Shown here: one piece after another, positions 50,499 through 59,046 of the stretch
Position numbering within the stretch: the stretch's first letter is position 1
Layout: each line of letters begins with the position of its first letter
Source of the DNA: Nitrospirota bacterium
GTDB taxonomy: Bacteria; Nitrospinota_A; UBA7883
Assembly: GCA_024275315.1 (NCBI GenBank)
Contig: JAJRZK010000062.1
Coordinates: 1 to 64,000, forward strand
Reading direction: 5' to 3'
DNA: 64,000 bases
The notes under the pieces: generated by a model
What the model was told of the DNA's origin: nothing
The model's database searches: none
Seen by the model: the letters and a program-made list of their open reading frames with translations, nothing else
Position numbers and translations under genes: made by a program

Positions 50499-52088
50499 TC
50501 AAGGCATGGCGCTTCGGTCGAAGCAGGTAAGAATGGTGATGCGCTTGCCGGATGATTTTTCTTTTCCGTTCCACATCTTAAGCGAGAAAAGGGAGGAATC
50601 GCCATAATTGGGCAACTCCGGATTAGTTTTTATGAAGTTGACGACAGCCCTGTTTACGGCTTTATTGAGCTCCTCCTTAGAGCCGGGCCAGGATGGGAAA
50701 TTGACGACCGTTGTCCTGGGAGACACAGATACCCGATGATCGATCCCCTCCCTTGTCTTGATGATGTTCTCCATTTTCTCACGGGCCAGCCCGTCGTCGC
50801 CCTCCACGAAGACGAAAAAGCGCGCATACAGATCCTCCATCCACGGCTCGGGCTCTTCGGGTATTGTTTCTTTCCATTTGGCCGATTGGTCGGCGTCGGT
50901 CTCGGCTATCATTACGGGCTCGCTCTCATCCAGATCGGGCAGTGGCGGAGGCTCGGTGTCTGGAAGCGGCGGTGTCGGCGCGGGGTTCCCGGCCAGTTTC
51001 CGGCCGAGCAGGAGAACGGCCGCCGCCGCGGCCAGCAACCCGCCCCCGACTAATGGACGGGCCATTATCCAGGCGATGGATATGGTCACAAATGTAAGCG
51101 AGACCGCGAGCAGGAAACCGGCGATGGACGCTCCTCTCGCAACAAGGGGTCCGGCCACAGGTATTGCGCGGAACCACATGGCGGCAGAACTGAATATCGC
51201 CGTCAGTCCGAGCGTCATCATGAAAAATCCGACAAACCTCCAGACCCAGGTCATTATCATATTTTGTGTCCTGGCCGCCGCAAACATCGACTCAGCGTTG
51301 TGGGCGCCTGTGCGCAACATGTTTATTATGGTTCCCCCGGATTTTGTTTTGTATGGTCCCAGGGTAGACTGGATCTGTTGCGCTATTACAGTGGCGGGAC
51401 CGGTTTTGGCCACCTGGAACATGATCTTCTCGTCACCCATCCGGGAGGCCTGATGGGAGCCCCTGTGCGGGCTGTAATAAATCTCGCCATTTTGAAGTTT
51501 GACGCCAGGCAGTCTCGCCCCTTGGGAGTTTTTTATATCCGCTTCGGGAAGGGCGAGCCGGGAAAAATTCCCGTATTTGCGGATCAGGCTTTTTGACAGG
51601 CGAAACGCGCCCAGGGTTACATTGTCAGCGATTGTAACGCCGCTTTCGTATTTTCGCGACGGGTCGTTTTCATGACCCTGCTTGATATGGAAACCGCTGG
51701 AGTCTATAAGGCTGTCGGACCAGACTTTATTATAAGTGTAATTAATTTTCTCACCAACTTTCTCCCGCTTTTCCCTCCATTGGAATATTTGCGCTTTGCG
51801 CATGAGCATGACGGCGTTTTTGACGGTTACTCCAAAAACATCATCCGTCAGGGATTCCGACGTTGCGACTTTGCCGATCACGTGGACCAGTTTCATATTA
51901 TTGGCTGGGTTGACTTTGTCAGGGGAGACCGTGACGACAACGCCGGCCCCCTCGGCGAGTCCCCTGGCGGTTTTGACTGTCCGGAATTCGTTCCAGAAAA
52001 GAACCCCGAAAGACCCAAGGGACAAAAAGACGCCTATTGTTATGTAAACGAGCGGATTTTTATTGCCCTTGCCGGCGCCGAAATTCAT
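50499..52088 (-). CDS. TMEM43-family membrane protein
   Basis: 529 residues from the ATG at 52088 with GGGA upstream (the frame extends to 52163). A membrane helix (PLVYITIGVFLSLGSFGVLFWNE) is followed by the TMEM43 domain: ARGLAEGAGVVVTV, KLVHVIGKVATSESLTDDVFGV, LMRKAQIFQWRE, YTYNKVWSDSLIDSSGF. Three or four more helices lie at about 300-400 (FVGFFMMTLGLTAIFSSAAMWF; GFLLAVSLTFVTISIAWIMA; LLAAAAAVLLL). The C-terminal ~140 residues form an extra cytoplasmic or periplasmic domain. The role in bacteria is unknown. Confidence 0.85.
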   Translation of the reverse strand: MNFGAGKGNKNPLVYITIGVFLSLGSFGVLFWNEFRTVKTARGLAEGAGVVVTVSPDKVNPANNMKLVHVIGKVATSESLTDDVFGVTVKNAVMLMRKAQIFQWREKREKVGEKINYTYNKVWSDSLIDSSGFHIKQGHENDPSRKYESGVTIADNVTLGAFRLSKSLIRKYGNFSRLALPEADIKNSQGARLPGVKLQNGEIYYSPHRGSHQASRMGDEKIMFQVAKTGPATVIAQQIQSTLGPYKTKSGGTIINMLRTGAHNAESMFAAARTQNMIMTWVWRFVGFFMMTLGLTAIFSSAAMWFRAIPVAGPLVARGASIAGFLLAVSLTFVTISIAWIMARPLVGGGLLAAAAAVLLLGRKLAGNPAPTPPLPDTEPPPLPDLDESEPVMIAETDADQSAKWKETIPEEPEPWMEDLYARFFVFVEGDDGLAREKMENIIKTREGIDHRVSVSPRTTVVNFPSWPGSKEELNKAVNRAVVNFIKTNPELPNYGDSSLFSLKMWNGKEKSSGKRITILTCFDRSAMP

Positions 52089-52308
52089 TTGATAGTCCCA
52101 TTTGCCCCGTATGCAAAACAGCCCTGTTTCGCAGGTGAGTGCGCTACATGACGACAATGGCATTATGAATGAGATTAATTGAAATTACAAACATGGAGGA
52201 ACCGGAATATGGCGCCGCAAACGGGTTGTGAATTTGACGATTACGGTACATAATGCCATCAGCCTGAATCTGGCCGGGGATGTCAAACTGGATGGGGGTT
52301 TTTATCGG

Positions 52309-52734
52309 ATGGAAAAAGCTGGTATCGGGATGATCCTGGTCGCCGGATCGATGATGTTCGCTATTGGCGCACTGAACCCGGTTGGCGCGTTTGAAAACCC
52401 GTCCAAAGGCAATTACGGAGCCGGCGTCGGCCGGGTCAGCAAGACTGATTACGCTTATGACGAGATCAAGGGGCGCCTGGCTTCCGAAGGGAACTTCGCC
52501 GGTTATAACAGGATCATCGGGATGTTAAGCGATCTGTTGCGGGAGCAGAGACGCCTGTTCATAGAAAAACATGGCGCCATGAGAAATGACATAGCGCTGG
52601 AAACGGAAAAGGAAATGAACGAAGCTAGCCTCTACGCCAGCCAGAGCCAGTACAGGAAATGCTACAAGGCGCTCGACGCCACGCATGAAAAAATCATGTC
52701 GTCAATAATAAGCCTGAACTCCGGGGGAAAATAA
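52309..52734 (+). CDS. Small exported helical protein
   Basis: 141 residues from the ATG at 52309, chosen because a signal peptide follows (KAGIGMILVAGSMMFAIGALNPVGAFE) and GGGGG precedes it; the frame extends to a GTG at 52228. The mature part is helical and charged (YNRIIGMLSDLLREQRRLFIEKHGAMRNDIALETEKEMNEASLYASQSQYRKCYKALDATHEKI). A 14-codon ORF with an excellent ribosome site precedes it at 52209 in another frame. No family recognised. Confidence 0.55.
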   Translation: MEKAGIGMILVAGSMMFAIGALNPVGAFENPSKGNYGAGVGRVSKTDYAYDEIKGRLASEGNFAGYNRIIGMLSDLLREQRRLFIEKHGAMRNDIALETEKEMNEASLYASQSQYRKCYKALDATHEKIMSSIISLNSGGK

Positions 52735-52770
52735 GCTCCCCCCGACGAGCTGACAGTCGGGACGCGGAAC

Positions 52771-53367
52771 TCAGCGTCCCCTTCTCCATTTTGGCCGGCT
52801 TCGCGTAACAAACCCCCTGTTGCCGCCCGGCTGGGCGCTGGTCTGCAGGTTAATCGCAAGAGGCTGGTGATTCGTCGCCTCCTCCACCATGCCCTCGAGC
52901 TTTCGCAGGTGAGCTACGATGATCCTGGCGGTGTCGTTAACCATGGAGTTTATGTTAGCCAACCTGCTATCGATCGCGTCGAATTTCTCGGACGAATCGG
53001 CTGACCCCCGGCCGGTCCCGGACTGGTCGGCGGCGCTGTCGCCCGCAGGGTTGGCGCTGTTGGCCAGATAAGTGTCTATAACCTCTTTGGCGTCCTTGGC
53101 GCCAAGGCCGGTCTCTTCTCTTAAAACCTGTATGGCGCGGGATTCATCGCTGTTGTCGAGCCGCTCCCGGACGTTTTCAGAAGGGACGCTCAGCACACCG
53201 CTGTTTTTCATCATGTAGAGTATCTGCAAATGCAGAAGATCTATCTTCCGCCTTATCCACTTTATCTCGCTTGGTGAATTATCGGCGGGCCGTGACGGCC
53301 TCATCATCAGCAACGCAAGGAGAATGACAGCAAACGCCGCAAGCAAAATATCGTTAGAAATATTCAT
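52771..53367 (-). CDS. Single-helix membrane protein with ribosomal L7/L12-like segment
   Basis: 198 residues from the ATG at 53367 with AAGGTGGGG upstream; the longer frame to 53511 is unsupported. The N-terminus is a membrane helix (DILLAAFAVILLALLMMRP). The segment ESRAIQVLREETGLGAKDAKEVIDTYL recalls the L7/L12 C-terminal pattern (AIKxVRExTGLGLKEAKxxV), a motif shared by small bacterial proteins of unknown role. The C-terminal half is helical and ends in a basic RSRPKWRRGR tail. Between it and the tRNA-Arg (53368-53712) I see only an inverted repeat (TTACCTG 53651, CAGGTAA 53667). Confidence 0.6.
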   Translation of the reverse strand: MNISNDILLAAFAVILLALLMMRPSRPADNSPSEIKWIRRKIDLLHLQILYMMKNSGVLSVPSENVRERLDNSDESRAIQVLREETGLGAKDAKEVIDTYLANSANPAGDSAADQSGTGRGSADSSEKFDAIDSRLANINSMVNDTARIIVAHLRKLEGMVEEATNHQPLAINLQTSAQPGGNRGFVTRSRPKWRRGR

Positions 53368-53712
53368 GATCCCCACCTTTGTGTTTATATAACGCACCAA
53401 CCCCTTTAGACAATCATACATCGCTTTGCGCCAGAAGGAAAACGCTTCCATTGACACAGGCCGATTGCGGTAAAATGCAGGGCAAGCTGGCAAACCGGGC
53501 GAATGACGCACATATATCCACGCGGCGCATCCCTACCCCTCCATCTGGTTCGTGACGATCCAGGTAGAGGTTTAACGAAAGGCTTTCACTCAGGACCCCC
53601 TTGAAGTAAAATAGCTGATCCTGAACACAGGAAAAGCCGCCTTGGCCCTATTACCTGCCCGTAACACAGGTAAGGCTAACCTGGTTTTGTCAAGCTATTG
53701 ATATGTTTATGC

Positions 53713-53789
53713 GCGCCCGTAGCTCAGCTGGATAGAGCATCGGACTTCTAATCCGGGGGTCGCAGGTTCGAATCCTGCCGGGCGCACCA
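53713..53789 (+). tRNA. tRNA-Arg (anticodon UCU)
   Basis: 77-nt cloverleaf with encoded CCA. The acceptor stem GCGCCCG/CGGGCGC pairs perfectly, the D arm is TAGCTCAGCTGGATAGAGC, the anticodon loop is CTTCTAA with TCT, and the T arm is GCAGGTTCGAATCCTGC. Its 3' end faces the accessory region to the right, so it is a plausible attachment site for an island. Confidence 0.97.
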
Positions 53790-54292
53790 ATTAATCAATA
53801 GGTTATGAATATTAGCTGAATAACAGAAGTAATTAGGCACCCTATAGGCACCCTGTTGTGCCGAAGCATCTACTCTCAGGAGCCAACAGTTTTTGAGTGA
53901 CCGGCGGAAAAACTCGGCGTTCCAGTGTCGTGGTTAACGCCAGGATCAGGTCAGGGATTGTATTTCCAAAATTGTTTCTCAAAAAAAGGAGTCTCTTTGC
54001 GACACCGGCCAAACTCTTGGGACTCCATGAAAATCAGGGTACCCGTATAAACAGGGCGTAAAAGCGCATGCTGGAAATTATTTTGGAAAATATTTCCAAA
54101 CGGGATTAATATGTTAGCACTCAGTATGACGATATACCAACTGTGCATGCCGCCGGACTGGAACCCAGTCGTCGGGAAGATAATCGGGGCGTACAAGAAA
54201 TTTTAGCTGTTGACATCAGCGGCAAGGTCATCTGGCATGGTCGGGAAATCGAACGGTGAGAAGTGGAGGAGGTCGGATAACTGTAAAATCAT
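53790..54292. other. 503-bp gene-free stretch after tRNA-Arg
   Basis: No convincing gene; the 81-codon ORF at 53951 (minus) has no ribosome site or recognisable motif. A direct repeat AGGCACCCT occurs at 53835 and 53846, 46 bases past the tRNA end, which could be a recombinase arm site. It marks the change from core genes to broken accessory genes. Confidence 0.45.
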
Positions 54293-55008
54293 ATGGTCAA
54301 GAACTCCAACCCTAACTGGACTCGCGATGAGCTGATATTGGCTCTTGACCTATATTTCCGTGAGCCGAAAGCGCGGAGTAGCGTGTCGCACCATGAGTGT
54401 GTAAAGTTAAGCAAGATAATCAATTCCCTTCCTGTATATGCTGGAAAACCTCACAACGTGACATTTCGTAATGCAAACGGCATCGGAATGAAACTTAGAA
54501 ATTTCCTGAAATATGACCCTAACTACAAAGGAAAAAGGCTGAGCGCTGGTTCGCGCCTTGAAAAAGAAATATGGGAAGCCTTCGCTGGTGACATTTCACT
54601 GTTAAAAAAAACCGCTGAAGCGATAATCGCCAACCTCGAAGACTTGAAAAACAGCGGTCCATATGTGGACATAACCGGCTACGACAATGAAGCCGAAGAA
54701 GGAAATGTGCTTTTCACCACCCATAAGCTCCGTGAACGATCAACAGGGTTGCCTAAACGCAAAAAGGCCAGCGTCCTTAAATTGATCGGAGCTTTGGCAT
54801 GTGAGGTCTGCTCATTCGATTTCCAGACCACGTATGGTGACATTGGAGCGGAATTCGCCGAGTGCCACCACATTCAGTACTCGCAACACTGAAGCCAGGC
54901 GTCAAAACAAAAATATCCGATTTTGCAATCGCATGCGCCAACTACCATAGGATGCTCCATAGAAAGCGTTGCCCCTCAATAGCGGAGCTACGGTCTGTTT
55001 ATACGTGA
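54293..55008 (+). pseudogene. HNH endonuclease, frameshifted
   Basis: The first frame gives 199 residues: WTRDELILALDLYFRE, NVTFRNANGIGMKLRNFLKYDP, then LACEVCSFDFQTTYGDIGAEFAECHHIQY, the first half of an HNH nuclease core (Cys pair, then the E-C-H-H). It then hits a stop. The rest is in the next frame: TLKPGVKTKISDFAIACANYHRMLHRKRCPSIAELRSVYT, ending at 55008. In active relatives the motif is CANCHRMLH; here the second Cys is Tyr. So both a frameshift near 54890 and a lost zinc ligand disable it. Such proteins restrict modified or foreign DNA. Confidence 0.8.
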
Positions 55009-55131
55009 GAGCCTTACAAGTGACGATCCTGGGTTGTGTCTGCGGCGTGGTCTGGAGGAAGGCTATAGCTCATCAACTATCGGGGGAGAATATTGGCGTC
55101 CATGGCAATTTGAATTAGGAAAGGTACACAG

Positions 55132-56290
55132 ATGGATACCGTTATTAAATATTGGGGCAAAGCTTCACCACCTGATACATATCATCGTTTGGCGTATCAC
55201 AGCTTGGATGCAATGGCCGTTGCGGAGGCGTGGTTGACGCTGGATAAGGCGCTTTTACAATCCATAACCAGGTCATGCGGCGTAGATGAAGCCAAAGTGA
55301 AGGCGTGGGTTCTTTTTTTTATCGGGCTTCATAATCTGGGGAAATGGGACGTCAGATTTCAGCTAAAGGTAGAAACGCTTGCATTGAGTTTGAATTGCGT
55401 GTTCGAGGAAGTGGCGGCGCAGGATGTCGCCCCATACAACCATGGAGCCGCCGGTTTCGCGTGGTTTCAAAGGGAGAGTGATGGATTCGGGTTCGATGCT
55501 TATGATGACGCGGCTATGGGCTGGATGCGTGCTGTCGCCGGACATCACGGCAGTCTGCAAATGGATCATGAGATACAAAATCCATCCGCTAGCGCTAAAG
55601 TAATTTCATGTGATCAATCGGCACGGAGGGGATGGGGCGCTGTTTTGCGCAAACTCATCCTGGAGCCTTCCGGCATCGCCAATGGAGAGTCACCGCCCGA
55701 TCCGCCGTTTTTTATCGCTGGTTTTTGCAGTGTGTGCGACTGGCTGGCGTCTAACGAAGAATTTTTTTTCCCATGTATCATCGCCAGAATATTCACCGGC
55801 GGATTATTTGAAGCTCCGTGCCGAAAACGCCCGCCGTGCTTTGGTGAAAAGTGGTGTGTGGGTCGCTCCTTCCAAATCATCCGGCATGAAACACGTTTTC
55901 ACAGATAAAAAAGAACGAGGTGTTCAGACCATCGTCGAAAAACTCCCACGTTCGAACGGCCTGACGATAATCGAAGCTCCCACCGGTTCCGGCAAGACCG
56001 AGGCCGCCATAGCATACGCCTCGCGACTCCTGGCTGGCGGCATAGCCAGTGGGATCATATTCGCTTTGCCGATCCAAGCCACCGCCAACGCAATGCTGGA
56101 GCGGCTGGAAATCATCGCCGACCGGCTTTTTCCCGGTGACGCCAACGGCGGCCCAAATCTTATTTTGGCTCATGGTAAACGTTTATCCAACGATAATTTT
56201 AAGCGGTTGATGGCTGTAGAAAACCAACACCATGTCTATGGCGAAGAAGCCTCTGTCCAATGCGCCAGGTGGATCGCCGAAAGCCGGAGA
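55132..56290 (+). pseudogene. cas3: cas3 fragment, type I-E-like, frameshifted and truncated
   Basis: The HD-nuclease part (VIKYWGKASPPDTYHRLAYHSLDAMAVAEAWL, KAWVLFFIGLHNLGKWDVRFQ, NHGAAGFAWF, VAGHHGSL, GFCSVCDWLASNEEFF) follows Escherichia coli Cas3 closely. At the T8 run 55762-55769 the frame shifts, and the helicase start continues in the next frame: YLKLRAENARRALVKSG, LTIIEAPTGSGKTEAAIAYA (motif I), FALPIQATANAML, LILAHGK, SVQCARWIAESRR. There the similarity ends, before DEAH. The HD pair itself is His67-Asn68 instead of His-Asp. No other cas gene or CRISPR array is in the window. Confidence 0.85.
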
Positions 56291-57611
56291 CTTCCGCGCT
56301 GTCAAAACCCCGCGCCGCATCGGACGCGCCGGACACCTCTTTCGTGGCTTCAAGACCGATATTGAACAACCTGTCGATACCGGCGGGTATCTGGTTGGGC
56401 GTTATTTTCTTCTGCTCGTCCTTGGCCGGATCAAACTCCAGCACCAACCCCGTTTCGGCTCCGCTTTCCTGAAGTTCCTCTATGGTTTTGTTTATCAGGC
56501 TGCCCGAGGGAACCAACCACCCGCTGTTTGCGCTTGTGTTGATGATATGCACCGATTGTGACAGCATTTTGTTGATAAGCTCCTGTGGCGATATCATCTG
56601 GTCCACGGGGCAGGTGGTTCTCCCTCTCTGGAAATGGGGGAAATAGGGGATAACGGAAAAATGCCTGTATGGACTCCATGAATCCATAAGCAGGGTATCC
56701 TGGGTCGATACCGTCCATCTTATCCTGTCTATGTCTTTTTCCATTATCTCGGCCCCTGCGACGGCGATAATATTGGCTATGTACTCATCGTCGGCGCTGG
56801 CGGGAACGCGCCGGATATCCCCGGTGGGGAAAAGGAAATGCTTTACGTTCCGGTCTCTTTTCCTGTGTTGCCGTTCCACTATCCTGTAAAATCGGTCACC
56901 TCTTTCATTCTCGAAAAAGGCGTCATAAAGATAGTTTGTGCCGGCCAACTGGCTGTCGCCGCCAAACGTATCGTTGGGGATTCCATCTTCCTGACTGCTG
57001 ACGTGATCCGTTCCGGCGTATCTGTTCCGGATTTCCTCCGCCCTGTCTGCGCCATACATCGCCTCGATCGCGGACAGACTATGGTAACGGGTGATTATCA
57101 CGTCGTTCCACTGGTCTGGCGCCGGCGTTTCGGCGTCAGGGTCGGGGATTACATGTTTCGGGTTTATGGTGAAAATCCGCGGCTCGCCACGCACATGGTC
57201 GTCCGTCTCCCACCGGAGCTCGATGTATCCTCTTCCCATCACTATCCCGTCGAAAAACGCCTGGGCCTCGTGGTTGTGGTATCCGGTGATGTCGACCAGG
57301 CGCCCCACGAGCTTGGTCATAACGGTGGCTTGCTCCATGGTTCCATGCCCTTTCGGCATGTAGACGATGTCCGCCTGGGTTTGCAACTGTTGCCCGCACA
57401 TGAGCTCCACTATGCTGAAAATCACGTTGACGGTCAGGGCGGGACGTGTCCCCAGCGCAAGCCGCGCCTCCCGGGACCATTGATCGCCCAGGTAAAACTT
57501 TTCGTTTCTGTCCGCGGCCTTTACCCAGTCGATATGTCCCCTGTCACGGGAATAGGTGTATCGCGACCAGTTATGTCTCGCGATATTGTATTCGCTATGC
57601 AAATCCTTCAT
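56199..57611 (-). pseudogene. Phage portal protein (P22-like), 3'-truncated
   Basis: The frame has 470 residues, against roughly 700 for P22-type portals. Segments: RGHIDWVKAADRNEKFYLGDQWS, TVNVIFSIVELMCGQQLQTQADI, DGIVMGRGYIELRWETDD, INPKHVIPDPDAETPAPDQWNDVIITRYHSL, and SQSVHIINTSANSGWLVPSGSL ... LVLEFDPAKDEQ. True homology ends about RGFDSAEVSG (near 56288); the remaining residues are read from the cas3 fragment on the opposite strand. The ATG has AGGAA upstream. The portal forms the DNA entry ring of the virion; the rest of the prophage is not here. Confidence 0.8.
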
Positions 57612-57634
57612 TTATTCGATTCCTGGACAGACAT

Positions 57635-57654
57635 ATGTATGATATATCATACAT
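57635..57654. promoter_or_regulatory. Perfect 20-bp palindrome
   Basis: ATGTATGATATATCATACAT is fully self-complementary, 24 bases upstream of the portal ATG. A dimeric repressor could bind it, perhaps the regulator of the lost prophage. Confidence 0.5.
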
Positions 57655-57767
57655 CATGGCGATAAAAAAGCAAAACAGTCAGAACTTCTGCGCCATAGCC
57701 GAACACCGCGGGGGACGAGACGGAAGCAGGCTAAAACCACCATTGTGCTTAAAAAAGAAAAGAACCC

Positions 57768-57800
57768 ATCCTTTCTTAAGACCTTCCACTAAGAAAGGAT
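57768..57800. promoter_or_regulatory. 11-bp inverted repeat upstream of the DUF4143 ATPase gene
   Basis: ATCCTTTCTTA and TAAGAAAGGAT are exact reverse complements with an 11-base spacer. It ends 50 bases before the ATPase ATG. It may be an operator, a weak terminator for upstream transcripts, or an end of a transferred segment. Confidence 0.45.
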
Positions 57801-57849
57801 AACCAACTTACAGCTTGCAATTCATAAGAGTTATTTTTAATATACCAGA

Positions 57850-59028
57850 ATGATTAAAAGGGAAATATACCAGAAAGTCGAGCAGGCTCTTGCGCGGCAA
57901 GCGGCTGTGGCGTTGATCGGGCCGCGCCAGGTGGGGAAGACTACCCTGGCTCTTGCTATTGCGAAAAAAAGAAAAACCGTTTATCTCGACCTTGAAGCGC
58001 GTAAAGATCGGGAGAAATTGCGAGACCCAGAGCTGTTTCTAACAAAGAACGAAGACCAGCTTGTCATTCTTGACGAAATACACCGTGTTCCGGAACTGTT
58101 CCAAACCTTGCGAGGTTTGATCGATCAGGGGCGACGCAAAGGATTACGAACAGGCAGGTTTTTGATTCTTGGCTCAGCCTCCATTGACCTACTGCGGCAG
58201 TCAGGCGAATCCCTTGCGGGTCGGATTGCGTATATCGATATGGAGCCTCTGAACGTTCTGGAAACAAATTCAACCAAGAAACCCGACCCTGCGAAGCTTT
58301 GGGTACGAGGCGGTTTGCCCGACAGCTTTCTGGCAGTAGACGATGAGGAGAGTCTTGCCTGGCGGCATGACTTCATTCGCACATATCTGGAAAGGGACGT
58401 TCCACAGTTTGGCCCACGCATACCGGCGGAAACACTCGAACGCCTATGGATCATGTTGGCTCACAGTCAGGGGCAACTTTTAAACGCTTCAAAGCTGGCG
58501 GGAAGCTTATCTGTTTCCGCGCCAACGGTGACCAGCTACATCGATCTTCTTGTCGATCTATTACTTGTGCGCCGCCTGCAACCGCTCTACGTCAACACAA
58601 AGAAACGCCTGGTGAAATCACCCCGCGTTTATGTACGCGATAGCGGAATCACCCATGCCTTGCTCGGTATTTCTGATTATAATCAACTTTCGGGCCATCC
58701 GGTTTTTGGTTCAAGCTGGGAAGGTTTTGTCATCGAAAATCTGCTTTCCGCCGCTCCCGATAGAACGCTTGCAAGTTTTTATCGGACTTCCGCCGGAGCG
58801 GAAATCGACCTCGTTCTGGAATTTCCTGGACTGACAGAAAAATGGGCAATCGAAATTAAAAGCGGACTAATACCAAAGCCGGGTAAAGGTTTCTACAACG
58901 CCCTTGAGGATATAAAACCGGATCGAAGCTTTGTTGTCTATGCCGGATCAGAACGTTATCCAGTCTCAAAAGATACCGATGCCATAGGTTTAGTTGAATT
59001 GGCGCAGGAATTGAGAGATAAAGAGTAG
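57850..59028 (+). CDS. AAA ATPase with DUF4143 domain
   Basis: 392 residues. The N-terminal ATPase has Walker A LIGPRQVGKTTLA near residue 24 and Walker B LVILDEIHRVPELF near residue 78, followed by sensor LGSAS. The C-terminal DUF4143 part includes LWIMLAHSQGQLLNASKLAGSLSVSAPTVTSYIDLLVDLLLVRRLQPL (winged helix), VYVRDSGITHALLGI, SSWEGFVIENLL, and GAEIDLVLEF...WAIEIKSG, a PD-(D/E)XK-nuclease-like motif (E, D, E-x-K). These proteins are common single mobile genes of unknown role. It precedes mod by 18 bases in the same direction and may share its transcript. Confidence 0.88.
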   Translation: MIKREIYQKVEQALARQAAVALIGPRQVGKTTLALAIAKKRKTVYLDLEARKDREKLRDPELFLTKNEDQLVILDEIHRVPELFQTLRGLIDQGRRKGLRTGRFLILGSASIDLLRQSGESLAGRIAYIDMEPLNVLETNSTKKPDPAKLWVRGGLPDSFLAVDDEESLAWRHDFIRTYLERDVPQFGPRIPAETLERLWIMLAHSQGQLLNASKLAGSLSVSAPTVTSYIDLLVDLLLVRRLQPLYVNTKKRLVKSPRVYVRDSGITHALLGISDYNQLSGHPVFGSSWEGFVIENLLSAAPDRTLASFYRTSAGAEIDLVLEFPGLTEKWAIEIKSGLIPKPGKGFYNALEDIKPDRSFVVYAGSERYPVSKDTDAIGLVELAQELRDKE

Positions 59029-59046
59029 GCTAAGGGAAGGCGAAAA

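Noticed and set aside
53951-54196. 81-codon leftward ORF past tRNA-Arg
   Set aside because: No ribosome site or motif; I considered an integrase remnant but see no R-H-R-Y signature.
55000-57850. CRISPR array near the cas3 remnant
   Set aside because: I looked for regularly spaced direct repeats of 25-40 bases through 53800-58000 and saw none.
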